The notes under the pieces: generated by a model
Told to the model about the DNA's origin: nothing
The model's input: the letters and a program-made list of their open reading frames with translations, nothing else
The model's database searches: none
Translations under genes and position numbers: made by a program
Shown: piece after piece, positions 8,816 to 17,556 of the stretch
How the letters are laid out: every line of letters begins with the position of its first letter
Numbering within the stretch: the stretch's first letter is position 1
Assembly (NCBI RefSeq): GCF_002234575.2
Contig: NZ_CP022464.2
Location: forward strand, 2,852,001-2,916,000
Direction of reading: 5' to 3'
Source of the DNA: Enterocloster bolteae
GTDB lineage: Bacteria > Bacillota > Clostridia > Lachnospirales > Lachnospiraceae
DNA length: 64,000 nucleotides

Positions 8816-8868
8816 ATAAAGGGCGTCAGCAGAATAAAGGGCGTCAGCAGAATAAGGGCGTCAGCAAA
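8816..8868. repeat. 18-bp tandem repeat, three copies
   Basis: Two exact copies of ATAAAGGGCGTCAGCAGA (8816-8833, 8834-8851) and a third, 17-base variant (8852-8868). They lie between the spoVAE stop and the convergent terminator, outside any gene. Confidence 0.85.
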
Positions 8869-8891
8869 ATAAAAAGCAGCAACAAAACAAC

Positions 8892-8940
8892 AAAAAACCG
8901 GAACACACCTGTCATATGACAACGTGGATTCCGGTTTTTT
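8892..8940. terminator. Two-way terminator between spoVAE and the PBP gene
   Basis: AAAAAACCGGAA (8892-8903) pairs perfectly with TTCCGGTTTTTT (8929-8940); a nested palindrome TGTCATATGACA (8910-8921) sits in the loop. The A and T ends let it work for both convergent genes. Confidence 0.85.
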
Positions 8941-9017
8941 CATTCCTTTATATCCGCCTGCTAATTCTGTCTGTTATTTCTGCTAATACTGGTTTTTGAA
9001 ATCAGTTAAATCTATTT

Positions 9018-11711
9018 CTAGTAAGGCCGGTTCCCCGGACCAAACCCTTCCGTGGATTCCTGCGGGGACTGGTATCCCGGACCGATAGGTGTCACGGTAG
9101 GCCCTGTATTATCGGAATCGCCGGTGTTTGGCGGAATGATAGTGGAAACGTCGGAGTGGATGGTGCAGTAGCCCGGGATGGCAAATACGGAATCGTCCGT
9201 GGCTCCCTCCTCGCCCTCCGGCAGCGTCATGCATACCCTGGTAGTCTTAGTGGGGCAGTAGGGAGTGGGGCGCATGCCTGACTCCGCGCATACGGTAACC
9301 TCCACATGCTTGTCGCAGACTTCCGTGGGAGCGGTTCCCTTTGCAAAATATTCGGTATAGACCGCATTCCCTCTGGGGTCGTGGTTGCAGACACCGGAGA
9401 CAGCTCTCTTGCCGGATTTGCGGCAGATTTCCGCGGTCTCAATGCTGTCCGGCACTGCAAATCCCGGGTCTGACAAGCCCTCATGGACCCGGTTCATGAT
9501 GTTGCGCCAGATGTCCTTGTGGAAGGTGGTGCCGCCGTTATTCACGCCTCCGTGCTTAAGCTTCTGGTTGTTGTCACATCCGCCCCATATGCCGGCGGTA
9601 TAATAAGGCGTGTAGCCCACGAACCATACATCGTTGTTGGAGGTGGTGGTGCCGCTCTTGCCGGCCGCAGTCATGCCTGTCAGGGCAGCCCGGGTGCTGG
9701 TGGAGTTGATGGACACGCCCGGGCGGGTGAATTTGCGGTTGCTCTTCATGGATTCGGACATGGCGTCCGTCAAAAGGAAGGCAGTGGAATCCTTTAACAC
9801 CTGCTTTGTCTCCGGTTCATTGTCTATGAGTACCTTTCCGTTGTGGTCCAGTATCTTGGTGAAGAATCGTGGCTTTGTGTAAACGCCGCCGTTGGCAATG
9901 GAGGCGTAGGCCGTGGTCAGCTCCAGGTTGGAAACGCCCTTTGTGATGCCGCCCAGGGCAGTGGCTGCTCCCAGGTCGTCCTTTGTAAGGGAGGTAATGC
10001 CCATGTTTTCTGCGTACTCCACGCCCAGCTGAGGCGTGACTGTCTCCATAAGGCAGCGCACAGCCACAATGTTCATGGAGTAGATGATGCCGTCCCGGAT
10101 GCTGGAGTAACCGGTAAAGCCATAGCCGGAATTCCACCAGTTCCTGAAGGTTTTCGTTCCTATGGTATAAGGCGCGTCGTAGTAAACCGTGCCCAGGGTA
10201 GCGCCGCATGCGTCCAGGGCAGGGGCAAAAGCAGTGATTACCTTAAAGGCGGAGCCCGGCTGGCGGTATACGTTGCTGGCGCGGTTTAAGGTAAGGCTGG
10301 CCGTCTTTTCACCGCGGCCGCCGCACAGTGCCTTGACCTCGCCTGTGTGCTGGTCTAAGAGAACAAAGGAAGCCTGGGGCTGTAAAATCAGGTTCTGGCG
10401 CTCTCCGATGATTTCATCGCCATCCTTTAAAAGCCATGCCTTATACTGGTCAATGTCGTCCTGGACCGCTTCCTTGGAGGCGTAGAGTCCCTCAAAGGAG
10501 GAATCTCCCAGCACGCTCTTGCGGAAGGTGCGCAGGTTTTCTTCTGAATAATGCTCCGTGGTGCCGTCTGCGTGAGTGATGGAAAGCCTGTACTCCACAG
10601 AATACTTGGCAACAGAATAGTTGTCCGGGTTATTGATCTCCTCGTCCACAATGGCCTGCAGGGCCGGATCCTGGGTGGTATAAATCTGAAGCCCGCCGGA
10701 GTAAAGAAGATTGCTGGCCTGACTTTCCGTGTAATCCAGCTTTTCCATCAGGGCACTGATGACCTGCTCAATGAGTTCGTCCGTAAAATAGCTGTAATGG
10801 CTGTTAGTCCCCTTGGCGGCTGTATCCACGTTCTGTATCCTGTCGTATACATCATCGGCCAGGGCTTCCTCCTGCTGGGCCTTGGTGATATAACCCTGCT
10901 CATACATATACTGGAGTACGATTCTCCTGCGTTCCGCATTGTTTTCGCGTCCTGATATGGGATTGAGTCTGGAGGGATTCTTGGTGATGGATGCAAGCAC
11001 AGTACACTCGGAGAGGGTCAGGTCGGAAACGTCCTTATTGAAATAGCGTTTGGCCGCCACCTTTACTCCCAGGGTGTTGTTGCCCAGGTTGATGGTATTG
11101 AGATAGTTGGTGATAATCAGCTTCTTTGTATCTTCCTTGCTCATGCCTGAATTCTTTTCCAGCTGAACGGCAAGGTACTGCTCCTGCAGTTTTCGCTCAA
11201 TCCTGGCCCCCCAGCCGGATTCCATACCTCCGGAGAACACGTTGTTCTTGATGAGCTGCTGTGTTATGGTGCTTCCGCCGCCCGCATAGTCATCGCTGAC
11301 AATGCCCTTTACGGCCCTGGCAATGGAACGGATGTCGATTCCGTTGTGGCTCCAGAAACGGGAATCCTCAATGGATACGAATGCGTTGATCAAATCCTTT
11401 GGAAGTTCCTCGTAGGTGGCTTCCTCACGGTTGGAGCCGCTGGTGACCAGGGTATCTGTCAGGTTTCCGGCAGAGTCGTATACCGCAGTGGCAAAACGGC
11501 TGGGCTGAATATTTAGAATATCAACGGAAGGGGCATTATCTATAATGCCTTTAACCATACCGAAACCGATGGATGCACCCACTACTGCCAGAAATAAAAA
11601 CAGGACAAATAGCGCCTTAAATATATTAAGGAGCAGCCGTGAAGCGTATTTGCCCGATTTAGAGTGGAGAGACTTAAGCCTGCGCTCAGCCTCGTACTTT
11701 CCATAGTTCAT
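9018..11711 (-). CDS. Class A penicillin-binding protein (PBP1A type)
   Basis: This bifunctional peptidoglycan synthase has 897 residues. After a cytoplasmic tail and one membrane helix (residues about 29-53) comes a GT51 glycosyltransferase domain with the catalytic EDSRF motif (Glu115) and GGSTITQQ at 146-153. The transpeptidase domain carries the active-site SAFK at 487-490, SMN at 545-547 and KSGT at 685-688. A proline/glycine/threonine-rich tail and cysteine-containing repeats end the protein. The frame opens upstream at 11831, but GGAGAATCT just before the ATG at 11711 points to the shorter start (MNYGKYEAERR). It stands alone on the minus strand, convergent with spoVAE. PBPs of this form polymerise and cross-link the wall on the outer face of the membrane. 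Confidence 0.92.
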   Translation of the reverse strand: MNYGKYEAERRLKSLHSKSGKYASRLLLNIFKALFVLFLFLAVVGASIGFGMVKGIIDNAPSVDILNIQPSRFATAVYDSAGNLTDTLVTSGSNREEATYEELPKDLINAFVSIEDSRFWSHNGIDIRSIARAVKGIVSDDYAGGGSTITQQLIKNNVFSGGMESGWGARIERKLQEQYLAVQLEKNSGMSKEDTKKLIITNYLNTINLGNNTLGVKVAAKRYFNKDVSDLTLSECTVLASITKNPSRLNPISGRENNAERRRIVLQYMYEQGYITKAQQEEALADDVYDRIQNVDTAAKGTNSHYSYFTDELIEQVISALMEKLDYTESQASNLLYSGGLQIYTTQDPALQAIVDEEINNPDNYSVAKYSVEYRLSITHADGTTEHYSEENLRTFRKSVLGDSSFEGLYASKEAVQDDIDQYKAWLLKDGDEIIGERQNLILQPQASFVLLDQHTGEVKALCGGRGEKTASLTLNRASNVYRQPGSAFKVITAFAPALDACGATLGTVYYDAPYTIGTKTFRNWWNSGYGFTGYSSIRDGIIYSMNIVAVRCLMETVTPQLGVEYAENMGITSLTKDDLGAATALGGITKGVSNLELTTAYASIANGGVYTKPRFFTKILDHNGKVLIDNEPETKQVLKDSTAFLLTDAMSESMKSNRKFTRPGVSINSTSTRAALTGMTAAGKSGTTTSNNDVWFVGYTPYYTAGIWGGCDNNQKLKHGGVNNGGTTFHKDIWRNIMNRVHEGLSDPGFAVPDSIETAEICRKSGKRAVSGVCNHDPRGNAVYTEYFAKGTAPTEVCDKHVEVTVCAESGMRPTPYCPTKTTRVCMTLPEGEEGATDDSVFAIPGYCTIHSDVSTIIPPNTGDSDNTGPTVTPIGPGYQSPQESTEGFGPGNRPY

Positions 11712-11922
11712 AGATTCTCCTTTTCGTACATAATCTGAATGAAATCCGCCCCCCTGCGGACCCTCATACCTATCCTGTAGATTATACACCAGTTTTGTAA
11801 AATTGAAAAGGTTTAAATATGCCCTTGCCATCGCCTGATATCTATATTATGATAAAAAATAGGTAAAAAATGTCGAAAGGTGGGGATGGTAACCCACAAA
11901 TAACCGTAAAGGAGCCGTAAAA

Positions 11923-12573
11923 GTGGTAGATAGTTATAAAATTCTGTACAAGGGAGGCTCAGGAGAGCTGGTGGAGAAGAAGTCGCGCTTCATAGCGGAC
12001 CTGTGCCCGGTATCCTCAGAGGAGGAGGCCCTGGATTTTATAGAGGAAATCAGAAAGAAATACTGGGATGCAAGGCACCACTGTTTTGCTTATATCATCG
12101 GGGACAGGGGGCAGACCGCCCGGTGCAGCGACGACGGGGAGCCGTCCCAGACAGCCGGAAAACCCATGATGGATGTGCTGGCAGGGGCGGAGCTCCACGA
12201 TGTGTGTGCCGTTGTAACCCGGTACTTCGGAGGTACCCTGCTGGGCACAGGGGGACTGGTGCGGGCATATTCCGGGGCTGTCAAGGAAGGATTGAAAAAC
12301 TGCGTTATCCTGGAGAAAAGACTGGCTGTCCGTCTGAACATCACCACGGATTACAACGGCGTGGGAAAGATTCAGTACATTGCGGCCCAGGGCGGGATCG
12401 ACACCCTGGACACCCAGTATACGGATAAAGCCGTGTTCACCTTCCTGGTTCCCATGGCAGAGGAGGGAAGATTCACGGCCCAGATTATAGAAGGGACCGC
12501 AGGAAAGGCTGTTATCCGGAGAGAGGGCGAGGTATACTACGGTCTTGGCGACAGCGGCCTGGTGGTGTTTTAA
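11923..12573 (+). CDS. YigZ/IMPACT (UPF0029) family protein
   Basis: This 216-residue protein has the two-domain YigZ layout. The N-terminal UPF0029 domain shows FIADLCPVSSEEEALDFIEE, DARHHCFAYIIG, the DDGEPSQTAGKPMM motif and VVTRYFGGTLLGTGGLVRAY. A ferredoxin-like C-terminal DUF1949 domain follows. The IMPACT group is linked to translation control in eukaryotes; the bacterial role is not settled. The start is GTG 11923 with AAAGGAG about 8 bases upstream. It is transcribed away from the PBP gene, so the space 11712-11922 must hold two divergent promoters; I could not fix either with confidence. Confidence 0.88.
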   Translation: MVDSYKILYKGGSGELVEKKSRFIADLCPVSSEEEALDFIEEIRKKYWDARHHCFAYIIGDRGQTARCSDDGEPSQTAGKPMMDVLAGAELHDVCAVVTRYFGGTLLGTGGLVRAYSGAVKEGLKNCVILEKRLAVRLNITTDYNGVGKIQYIAAQGGIDTLDTQYTDKAVFTFLVPMAEEGRFTAQIIEGTAGKAVIRREGEVYYGLGDSGLVVF

Positions 12574-12613
12574 GAGGAATTGTGTTTAGTAAAAAAACAG
12601 GAGGAATGTGATA

Positions 12614-13747
12614 ATGGAGATGGAGATTAAAATGAAAAAGCTGGGATTTGGAACCATGAGGCTGCCCGTGTTAAATCAGGAGGATCCGGCGTCAGTGGAC
12701 CTGGAGCAGGTCTGCAAGATGGTGGATACCTTTATGGAAAGGGGATTTACCTATTTTGACACTGCCTACATGTACCACAAATACGAGAGCGAGAGAGCGG
12801 TAAAAAAGGCCCTGGTGGATCGCTGGCCCAGAGACAGATATGTTTTGGCGGATAAGCTGCCCCTCAGCCACCTGAAAGAGGAGGCGGACATGGAGCGGTT
12901 TTTCCAGGAACAGCTTGAAAAGTGCGGTGTTTCCTATTTTGACTACTACATGCTCCACAATATGTCCAGGTCATATTATGAAACAGCTGAGCGTCTGGGG
13001 GCGTTTGCCTTTGTCCGCAGGAAAAAGGAGGAGGGAAAGGCCCGCAGAATCGGATTTTCCTTCCATGCGGATGCTGAGCTTCTGGAGGAGATTCTTTCAA
13101 AACACCCTGAGCTGGATTTTGTGCAGCTGCAGTTAAATTACATAGACTGGGACAGCCCCAATATCCAGTCCCGCCAGTGCTACGAGGTGTGCCGCAGATA
13201 CGGGAAGGATGTCATTGTCATGGAGCCGGTCAAGGGCGGAACCCTGGCGGATGTGCCCCTGGAGGCCGAAAAGCTGATGGAGGCACATGCTCCCGGCATG
13301 ACGCCTGCATCCTGGGCCGTCCGTTTTGCCGCCAGCCGCGAGGGCGTCATCATGGTGCTGTCAGGCATGTCTGATTACAGCCAGCTTCTGGACAACACAG
13401 CCTATATGCAGGACTTTGTTCCCCTGACCGAGGAGGAGGAAGGCATTGTGGCCAGAGCGGCAGAAATCATCCAGTCCGCCACAGCCATTGCCTGTACATC
13501 ATGCCAGTACTGTGTGGAGGGATGTCCGAAGCAGATTCCCATACCAAAGTATTTCTCTCTTTACAACCAGTACAGCCTCTTTGGGGAAAAATCCAATTCC
13601 AGGGGCTACTACCAGAATTATGGGGGCAGATACGGGAAAGCCGGGGACTGCATCGGCTGCCGCAGATGTGAGGCCATATGCCCCCAGCATCTGCCCATTG
13701 TACAGCACATGAAGGAAATAGCAGAGGTGTTTGAGCCGGCCAAATAA
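12614..13747 (+). CDS. Aldo/keto reductase with C-terminal ferredoxin domain
   Basis: The 377-residue protein opens with an aldo/keto reductase barrel: GFGTMRLPV, the catalytic Asp/Tyr stretch YFDTAYMYHKYESE, the catalytic lysine in ADKLPL and the histidine in YMLHNM. The C-terminal 80 residues hold two 4Fe-4S motifs, CTSCQYCVEGCPKQIP and CIGCRRCEAICPQ. This fused form is common in anaerobes and suggests electron transfer from ferredoxin-type clusters; the substrate is unknown. GTG 12608 is only 3 bases from AGGAGG, so ATG 12614 (9 bases) is preferred. It lies 40 bases after yigZ and could share its transcript. Confidence 0.88.
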   Translation: MEMEIKMKKLGFGTMRLPVLNQEDPASVDLEQVCKMVDTFMERGFTYFDTAYMYHKYESERAVKKALVDRWPRDRYVLADKLPLSHLKEEADMERFFQEQLEKCGVSYFDYYMLHNMSRSYYETAERLGAFAFVRRKKEEGKARRIGFSFHADAELLEEILSKHPELDFVQLQLNYIDWDSPNIQSRQCYEVCRRYGKDVIVMEPVKGGTLADVPLEAEKLMEAHAPGMTPASWAVRFAASREGVIMVLSGMSDYSQLLDNTAYMQDFVPLTEEEEGIVARAAEIIQSATAIACTSCQYCVEGCPKQIPIPKYFSLYNQYSLFGEKSNSRGYYQNYGGRYGKAGDCIGCRRCEAICPQHLPIVQHMKEIAEVFEPAK

Positions 13748-13800
13748 GGCGCCGTGACAGGGAAAAACAGCGGGAATCAGCGGAAATGGTGTAAAATACC

Positions 13801-13829
13801 TTGCAATCTCAACACACCAATGCTATACT
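13801..13829 (+). promoter_or_regulatory. Sigma-A promoter of typA
   Basis: TTGCAA (13801-13806), 17-base spacer, TATACT (13824-13829), about 46 bases before the typA start. Confidence 0.65.
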
Positions 13830-13875
13830 ATAAAACCGTGGCTGTAGACGTATATAATAAGGAAGAGTAATCACT

Positions 13876-15708
13876 ATGAAGATGAAAAGAGAAGATGTAA
13901 GAAATATCGCTATCATTGCCCATGTAGACCATGGTAAGACCACATTAGTAGACCAGCTATTGAGGCAGAGCGGCGTGTTCCGCGTAAACCAGGAGGTACA
14001 GGAGCGTGTTATGGACTCCAATGACCTGGAGCGTGAGAGAGGAATCACCATCCTGTCCAAGAACACGGCTGTATTTTATAAAGACACAAAAATTAACATC
14101 ATCGACACACCAGGACACGCTGATTTCGGCGGCGAGGTGGAGCGTGTGCTCAAGATGGTGGACGGCGTTGTACTGGTAGTGGACGCCTATGAGGGCCCCA
14201 TGCCCCAGACTAAGTTCGTGCTTCAGAAGGCGCTGGATCTGAACCTGTCCGTCATCGTATGCATCAACAAGATTGACAGGCCTGAGGCCAGACCGGGGGA
14301 TGTCATAGACGAGACGCTGGAGCTTATGATGGACCTGGACGCAACGGATGAGCAGTTGGACTGCCCCTTTATCTACGCATCTGCCAGGGGCGGATTCGCA
14401 AAATACAAGATTGAGGATCCGGAAGCGGACATGAGTCCCCTGTTTGAAACCATTATAAACCATATCCCGGCACCGGAGGGAGATCCGGACGCGGAGACCC
14501 AGGTGCTCATAAGCACCATTGACTACAACGAGTTCGTTGGCCGTATCGGCATCGGACGTGTGGACAACGGGGGACTTAAGGTGAACCAGGAATGTGTTCT
14601 GGTAAACCATCATGAGCCGGATAAGTTTAAGAAAATCAAGATAGGAAAGCTCTATGAGTTTGACGGTCTTAAGAGAGTGGAGGTGCAGGAGGCGGGAATT
14701 GGTTCCATCGTTGCCATCTCCGGTATTGCAGACATCCATATCGGCGATACCATCTGTACCCCTAATAACCCGGAATCTATTCCGTTCCAGAAGATATCCG
14801 AACCCACCATTGCCATGTATTTTATGGTCAATGACAGCCCGCTGGCAGGCCAGGAGGGCAAATATATCACCTCCCGCCATCTGCGTGACCGCCTGTTCAG
14901 GGAGCTGAACACGGACGTGAGCCTGCGGGTGGAGGAGACAGATTCCGCGGACTGCTTCAAGGTGTCGGGCCGCGGTGAGCTTCACCTGTCGGTTCTGATT
15001 GAAAACATGCGCCGTGAGGGCTTTGAGTTTGCTGTCAGCAAGGCAGAGGTACTCTATAAGTACGATGAGAGAAACCGCAAGCTTGAGCCCATGGAGCTGG
15101 CCTATGTGGATGTGCCTGAGGAATACACAGGCGTTGTTATCCAGAAGCTGACCAGCCGTAAGGGCGCCCTTCAGGGCATGAGCCAGGCAGCCGGCGGTTA
15201 TTCCAGGCTGGAATTTTCCATCCCCTCCAGAGGACTGATCGGTTACCGCGGCGACTTTATGACGGATACAAAGGGAAATGGTATCCTGAACACCATTTTT
15301 GACGGCTACTCAGAGTACAAGGGCGATCTGTTCTACCGCCAGACCGGCTCCCTCATTGCCTTTGAGGCGGGCGAGGCCATTACCTACGGCCTTTTCAATG
15401 CCCAGGAAAGAGGCACCCTGTTTATCGGACCGGGCGTCAAGGTGTATTCCGGCATGGTAGTGGGCCAGAGTCCTAAGGCAGAGGACATTGAAATCAATGT
15501 CTGCAAGACAAAGAAGCTGACCAACACCCGTTCCTCCAGCGCTGACGAGGCACTTAAGCTGACGCCGCCTAAAATCATGAGCCTGGAGCAGGCACTGGAC
15601 TTCATTGATACGGATGAGCTTTTGGAGGTGACTCCGGAGAGCCTGCGCATCCGCAAAAAGATTCTGGATCCAACCCTGAGAAAAAGGGCCTCATTTAAGA
15701 ATAAATAA
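13876..15708 (+). CDS. typA: Ribosome-associated GTPase TypA/BipA
   Basis: This 610-residue translational GTPase shows G1 AHVDHGKT (residues 15-22), G2 RGITI, G3 DTPGHADFG and G4 NKID. EF-G-like domains II, III and V follow, and the BipA-specific C-terminal domain (RGTLFIGPGVKVYSGMVVG). The protein binds the ribosome like EF-G and helps 50S assembly and stress growth. Length is typical. AAGGAAGAG precedes ATG 13876. The gene has its own promoter and an intrinsic terminator, so it is monocistronic. Long open frames on the opposite strand here are a by-product of codon bias. Confidence 0.96.
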   Translation: MKMKREDVRNIAIIAHVDHGKTTLVDQLLRQSGVFRVNQEVQERVMDSNDLERERGITILSKNTAVFYKDTKINIIDTPGHADFGGEVERVLKMVDGVVLVVDAYEGPMPQTKFVLQKALDLNLSVIVCINKIDRPEARPGDVIDETLELMMDLDATDEQLDCPFIYASARGGFAKYKIEDPEADMSPLFETIINHIPAPEGDPDAETQVLISTIDYNEFVGRIGIGRVDNGGLKVNQECVLVNHHEPDKFKKIKIGKLYEFDGLKRVEVQEAGIGSIVAISGIADIHIGDTICTPNNPESIPFQKISEPTIAMYFMVNDSPLAGQEGKYITSRHLRDRLFRELNTDVSLRVEETDSADCFKVSGRGELHLSVLIENMRREGFEFAVSKAEVLYKYDERNRKLEPMELAYVDVPEEYTGVVIQKLTSRKGALQGMSQAAGGYSRLEFSIPSRGLIGYRGDFMTDTKGNGILNTIFDGYSEYKGDLFYRQTGSLIAFEAGEAITYGLFNAQERGTLFIGPGVKVYSGMVVGQSPKAEDIEINVCKTKKLTNTRSSSADEALKLTPPKIMSLEQALDFIDTDELLEVTPESLRIRKKILDPTLRKRASFKNK

Positions 15709-15736
15709 ACAAAAAACGACATTTTGTAAGCGAAAT

Positions 15737-15782
15737 GGCGAATCCTGTCGAACGATTCTGGCGGGATTCGCCTTATTTTTTG
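15737..15782 (+). terminator. Intrinsic terminator of typA
   Basis: GGCGAATCC (15737-15745) pairs with GGATTCGCC (15764-15772), followed by TTATTTTTTG. Confidence 0.8.
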
Positions 15783-15904
15783 TTCTATTATGGCATTTCC
15801 CCTCATAAACTATCAATGTGCCGTACAAAAGCAAGAGAATAAAAGGATGAAACAAGTAAAACGGCAGAATGAGAAATATTTTAGAAGCGAAGAGGAGATG
15901 TACT

Positions 15905-16534
15905 ATGTCAGAAAAAATGATTGAAAACAACAGGGTAAGCGTTATCGGAGAAATCGTGTCGGGATTTACCTTCAGCCATGAAGTCTTCGGAGAAGGATTT
16001 TATATGGTGGATGTGGCTGTCAACAGACTCAGCGAGCAGGCGGACATCATTCCCCTGATGATATCCGAGCGCCTTATAGACGTACATAAAGACTATTCAG
16101 GCAGCACCGTGGAGTGCATAGGCCAGTTCCGCTCCTACAACCGGCATGAGGGAATCAAAAACCGGCTGATGCTGTCCATCTTTGTAAGGGAAATCCATTT
16201 TATCGAGGAATTCACGGATTACACCAAGACCAATCAGATATTCCTGGACGGTTATATCTGCAAGCCGCCAATATACAGAAAGACTCCTCTCGGACGGGAA
16301 ATCGCAGATATTCTTCTGGCTGTGAACCGCCCCTACGGCAAATCCGATTACATACCCTGCATCAGCTGGGGACGCAACGCGCGTTTTGCTTCCAGCTTCG
16401 AGGTAGGCACCAGGGTAAGGGTTTGGGGCCGTGTGCAGAGCCGCGAGTACACCAAGAAGCTCAGTGAGACAGAGTGCGAGAAGCGCATTGCATATGAGGT
16501 CTCCATCAGCAAGCTGGAATGTGACGAGGCTTGA
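15905..16534 (+). CDS. Single-strand DNA-binding (OB-fold) family protein
   Basis: The product has 209 residues from ATG 15905 (MSEKMIENNRVSVIGE), 8 bases after GAGGAG; the longer frame from 15869 would place the ribosome site inside the gene. It contains two SSB-like OB-fold segments: VIGEIVSGFTFSHEVFGEGF with DVAVNRLSEQAD, and a second block NQIFLDGYICKPPIYRKTPL with DILLAVNRPYGKSDYIPCI, the latter close to the SSB core. The tandem arrangement and lack of a typical acidic C-terminal tail set it apart from the replicative SSB. It probably binds single-stranded DNA in the cytoplasm, perhaps in repair or competence; role is inferred. Confidence 0.75.
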   Translation: MSEKMIENNRVSVIGEIVSGFTFSHEVFGEGFYMVDVAVNRLSEQADIIPLMISERLIDVHKDYSGSTVECIGQFRSYNRHEGIKNRLMLSIFVREIHFIEEFTDYTKTNQIFLDGYICKPPIYRKTPLGREIADILLAVNRPYGKSDYIPCISWGRNARFASSFEVGTRVRVWGRVQSREYTKKLSETECEKRIAYEVSISKLECDEA

Positions 16535-16604
16535 ACAGAAGAAGCTTCAGACGCTGTCATCTAACGATTCCTTTTGAATATCTTTCGAAAAATGTAAGAA
16601 ATAT

Positions 16605-16633
16605 TTGCAATATTGGCTAAACTATGCTATTAT
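16605..16633 (+). promoter_or_regulatory. Putative sigma-A promoter
   Basis: TTGCAA (16605-16610), 17 bases, TATTAT (16628-16633), upstream of the adenosyltransferase-like gene. Confidence 0.55.
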
Positions 16634-16684
16634 GAGCAAGTCCAATTGTTCTTAAGAAAAAGCAAGTAAAGCATGAGGTGCAAG

Positions 16685-17182
16685 ATGATGAAAGAGAGCA
16701 TGATACAGGTTATCTGTGGACCGGGACGCGGTAAGACCACCAGTGCCATTGGAAGGGGATTAACCGCGCTGACCAAGGGAAAGTGTGTCTATATGGTACA
16801 GTTCCTTAAGGGCGCCCTGGATGTAGATAACATGGAAATCATACAGCGTCTGGAACCGGAATTTAAAATTTTCAGATTTGAGAAGACACCTGTTTTCTTT
16901 GACCGGCTGACGGAAGAGGAGAAGGCAGAGGCAAGAATCTGTATCCTGAACGGCCTGAATTTTGCCAGGAAGGTTCTGGTGACAGGGGAGTGTGATGTGC
17001 TTATCCTGGATGAGATTCTGGGAATCCTGGACGAGGGAGTGATATCAGGCGAGGAGCTGTGCGCCATCATAGCCCAGGCCAGGAACGCGCAGATACAGCT
17101 GATCCTCACAGGGACCATATATCCGGATTGCCTGAACGGCCATGTGGATGAGGTCACAAGGATTCAGACAAGATATGAGTGA
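16685..17182 (+). CDS. CobA/CobO-type corrinoid adenosyltransferase-like P-loop protein
   Basis: The 165-residue P-loop protein has Walker A GPGRGKTTSAIGRG near the N-terminus, VYMVQFLKG, a Walker B-like DVLILDEILGILDEG and a C-terminal LTGTIYPDCL segment. These are marks of the CobO/BtuR family, which adenosylates cob(I)alamin or corrinoid precursors. No other cobalamin gene is nearby, so it may serve salvage. In-frame ATGs exist at 16673, 16685 and 16688; GAGGTG at 16675-16680 favours 16685 or 16688. The family's usual TGRN..P ending is replaced by TGTIYPDC, a small divergence, so a related ATPase role remains possible. Confidence 0.78.
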   Translation: MMKESMIQVICGPGRGKTTSAIGRGLTALTKGKCVYMVQFLKGALDVDNMEIIQRLEPEFKIFRFEKTPVFFDRLTEEEKAEARICILNGLNFARKVLVTGECDVLILDEILGILDEGVISGEELCAIIAQARNAQIQLILTGTIYPDCLNGHVDEVTRIQTRYE

Positions 17183-17189
17183 TTTCCTG

Positions 17190-17218
17190 TTGACAGACTG
17201 TTGGCAGGGTGATAATAT
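17190..17218 (+). promoter_or_regulatory. Promoter of the lysine riboswitch-dapAB transcript
   Basis: TTGACA (17190-17195), 17-base spacer, TAATAT (17213-17218), about 20 bases before the aptamer. Confidence 0.7.
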
Positions 17219-17235
17219 AATACCAACAATCATAG

Positions 17236-17408
17236 AGTAGAGGTTGCGTTGATCATGAGTAGATAAGCCGGATGTGGCAGGCACAGGTGATGGCTTAGGG
17301 AAAGGGAGAAACGCCGAAGAGGAAGCGTTCCGTGTTCACGCCCCCTCTGGGCATATGGTTAAGAGCCGTATGACTGTCATCCGGGTGGATGGAGAGCTAC
17401 CAAAGAAC
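17236..17408 (+). ncRNA. Lysine riboswitch (L box)
   Basis: The conserved L-box elements appear in order: TAGAGGTTGCG (17238 onward), TGAGTAGATAAG, GATGGCTTAGGGAAAGGGAG, AAACGCCGAAGAGG, CTGGGCATATGG, ATGACTGTCATCCGG and the closing TGGAGAGCTACC (17390-17401). This RNA binds lysine and here precedes dapA, the first committed step of lysine synthesis. A terminator stem lies about 40 bases on, so the likely mode is premature termination when lysine is high. Confidence 0.93.
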
Positions 17409-17442
17409 GTGGATTAGACACTGGAATCATACGTATATGGAA

Positions 17443-17470
17443 GGGCTGACATTTACCTCAGCCCTTTTTT
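17443..17470 (+). terminator. Riboswitch-controlled terminator before dapA
   Basis: GGGCTGA (17443-17449) pairs with TCAGCCC (17458-17464) and is followed by six T. Its position between aptamer and gene makes it the expression platform of the lysine switch. Confidence 0.85.
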
Positions 17471-17556
17471 GTTTCCAGGGAAAGTACGTCCGGGTTTCAT
17501 TTTCTATGGGGAAAAGCACACTGTGATTGAATCAGGAAAAAAGGAGAGAATATAGT

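Noticed and set aside
13957..14985. 342-codon open frame on the minus strand inside typA
   Set aside because: Perfectly opposite a conserved gene; no ribosome site and no recognisable domain. It follows from GC-biased codon use.
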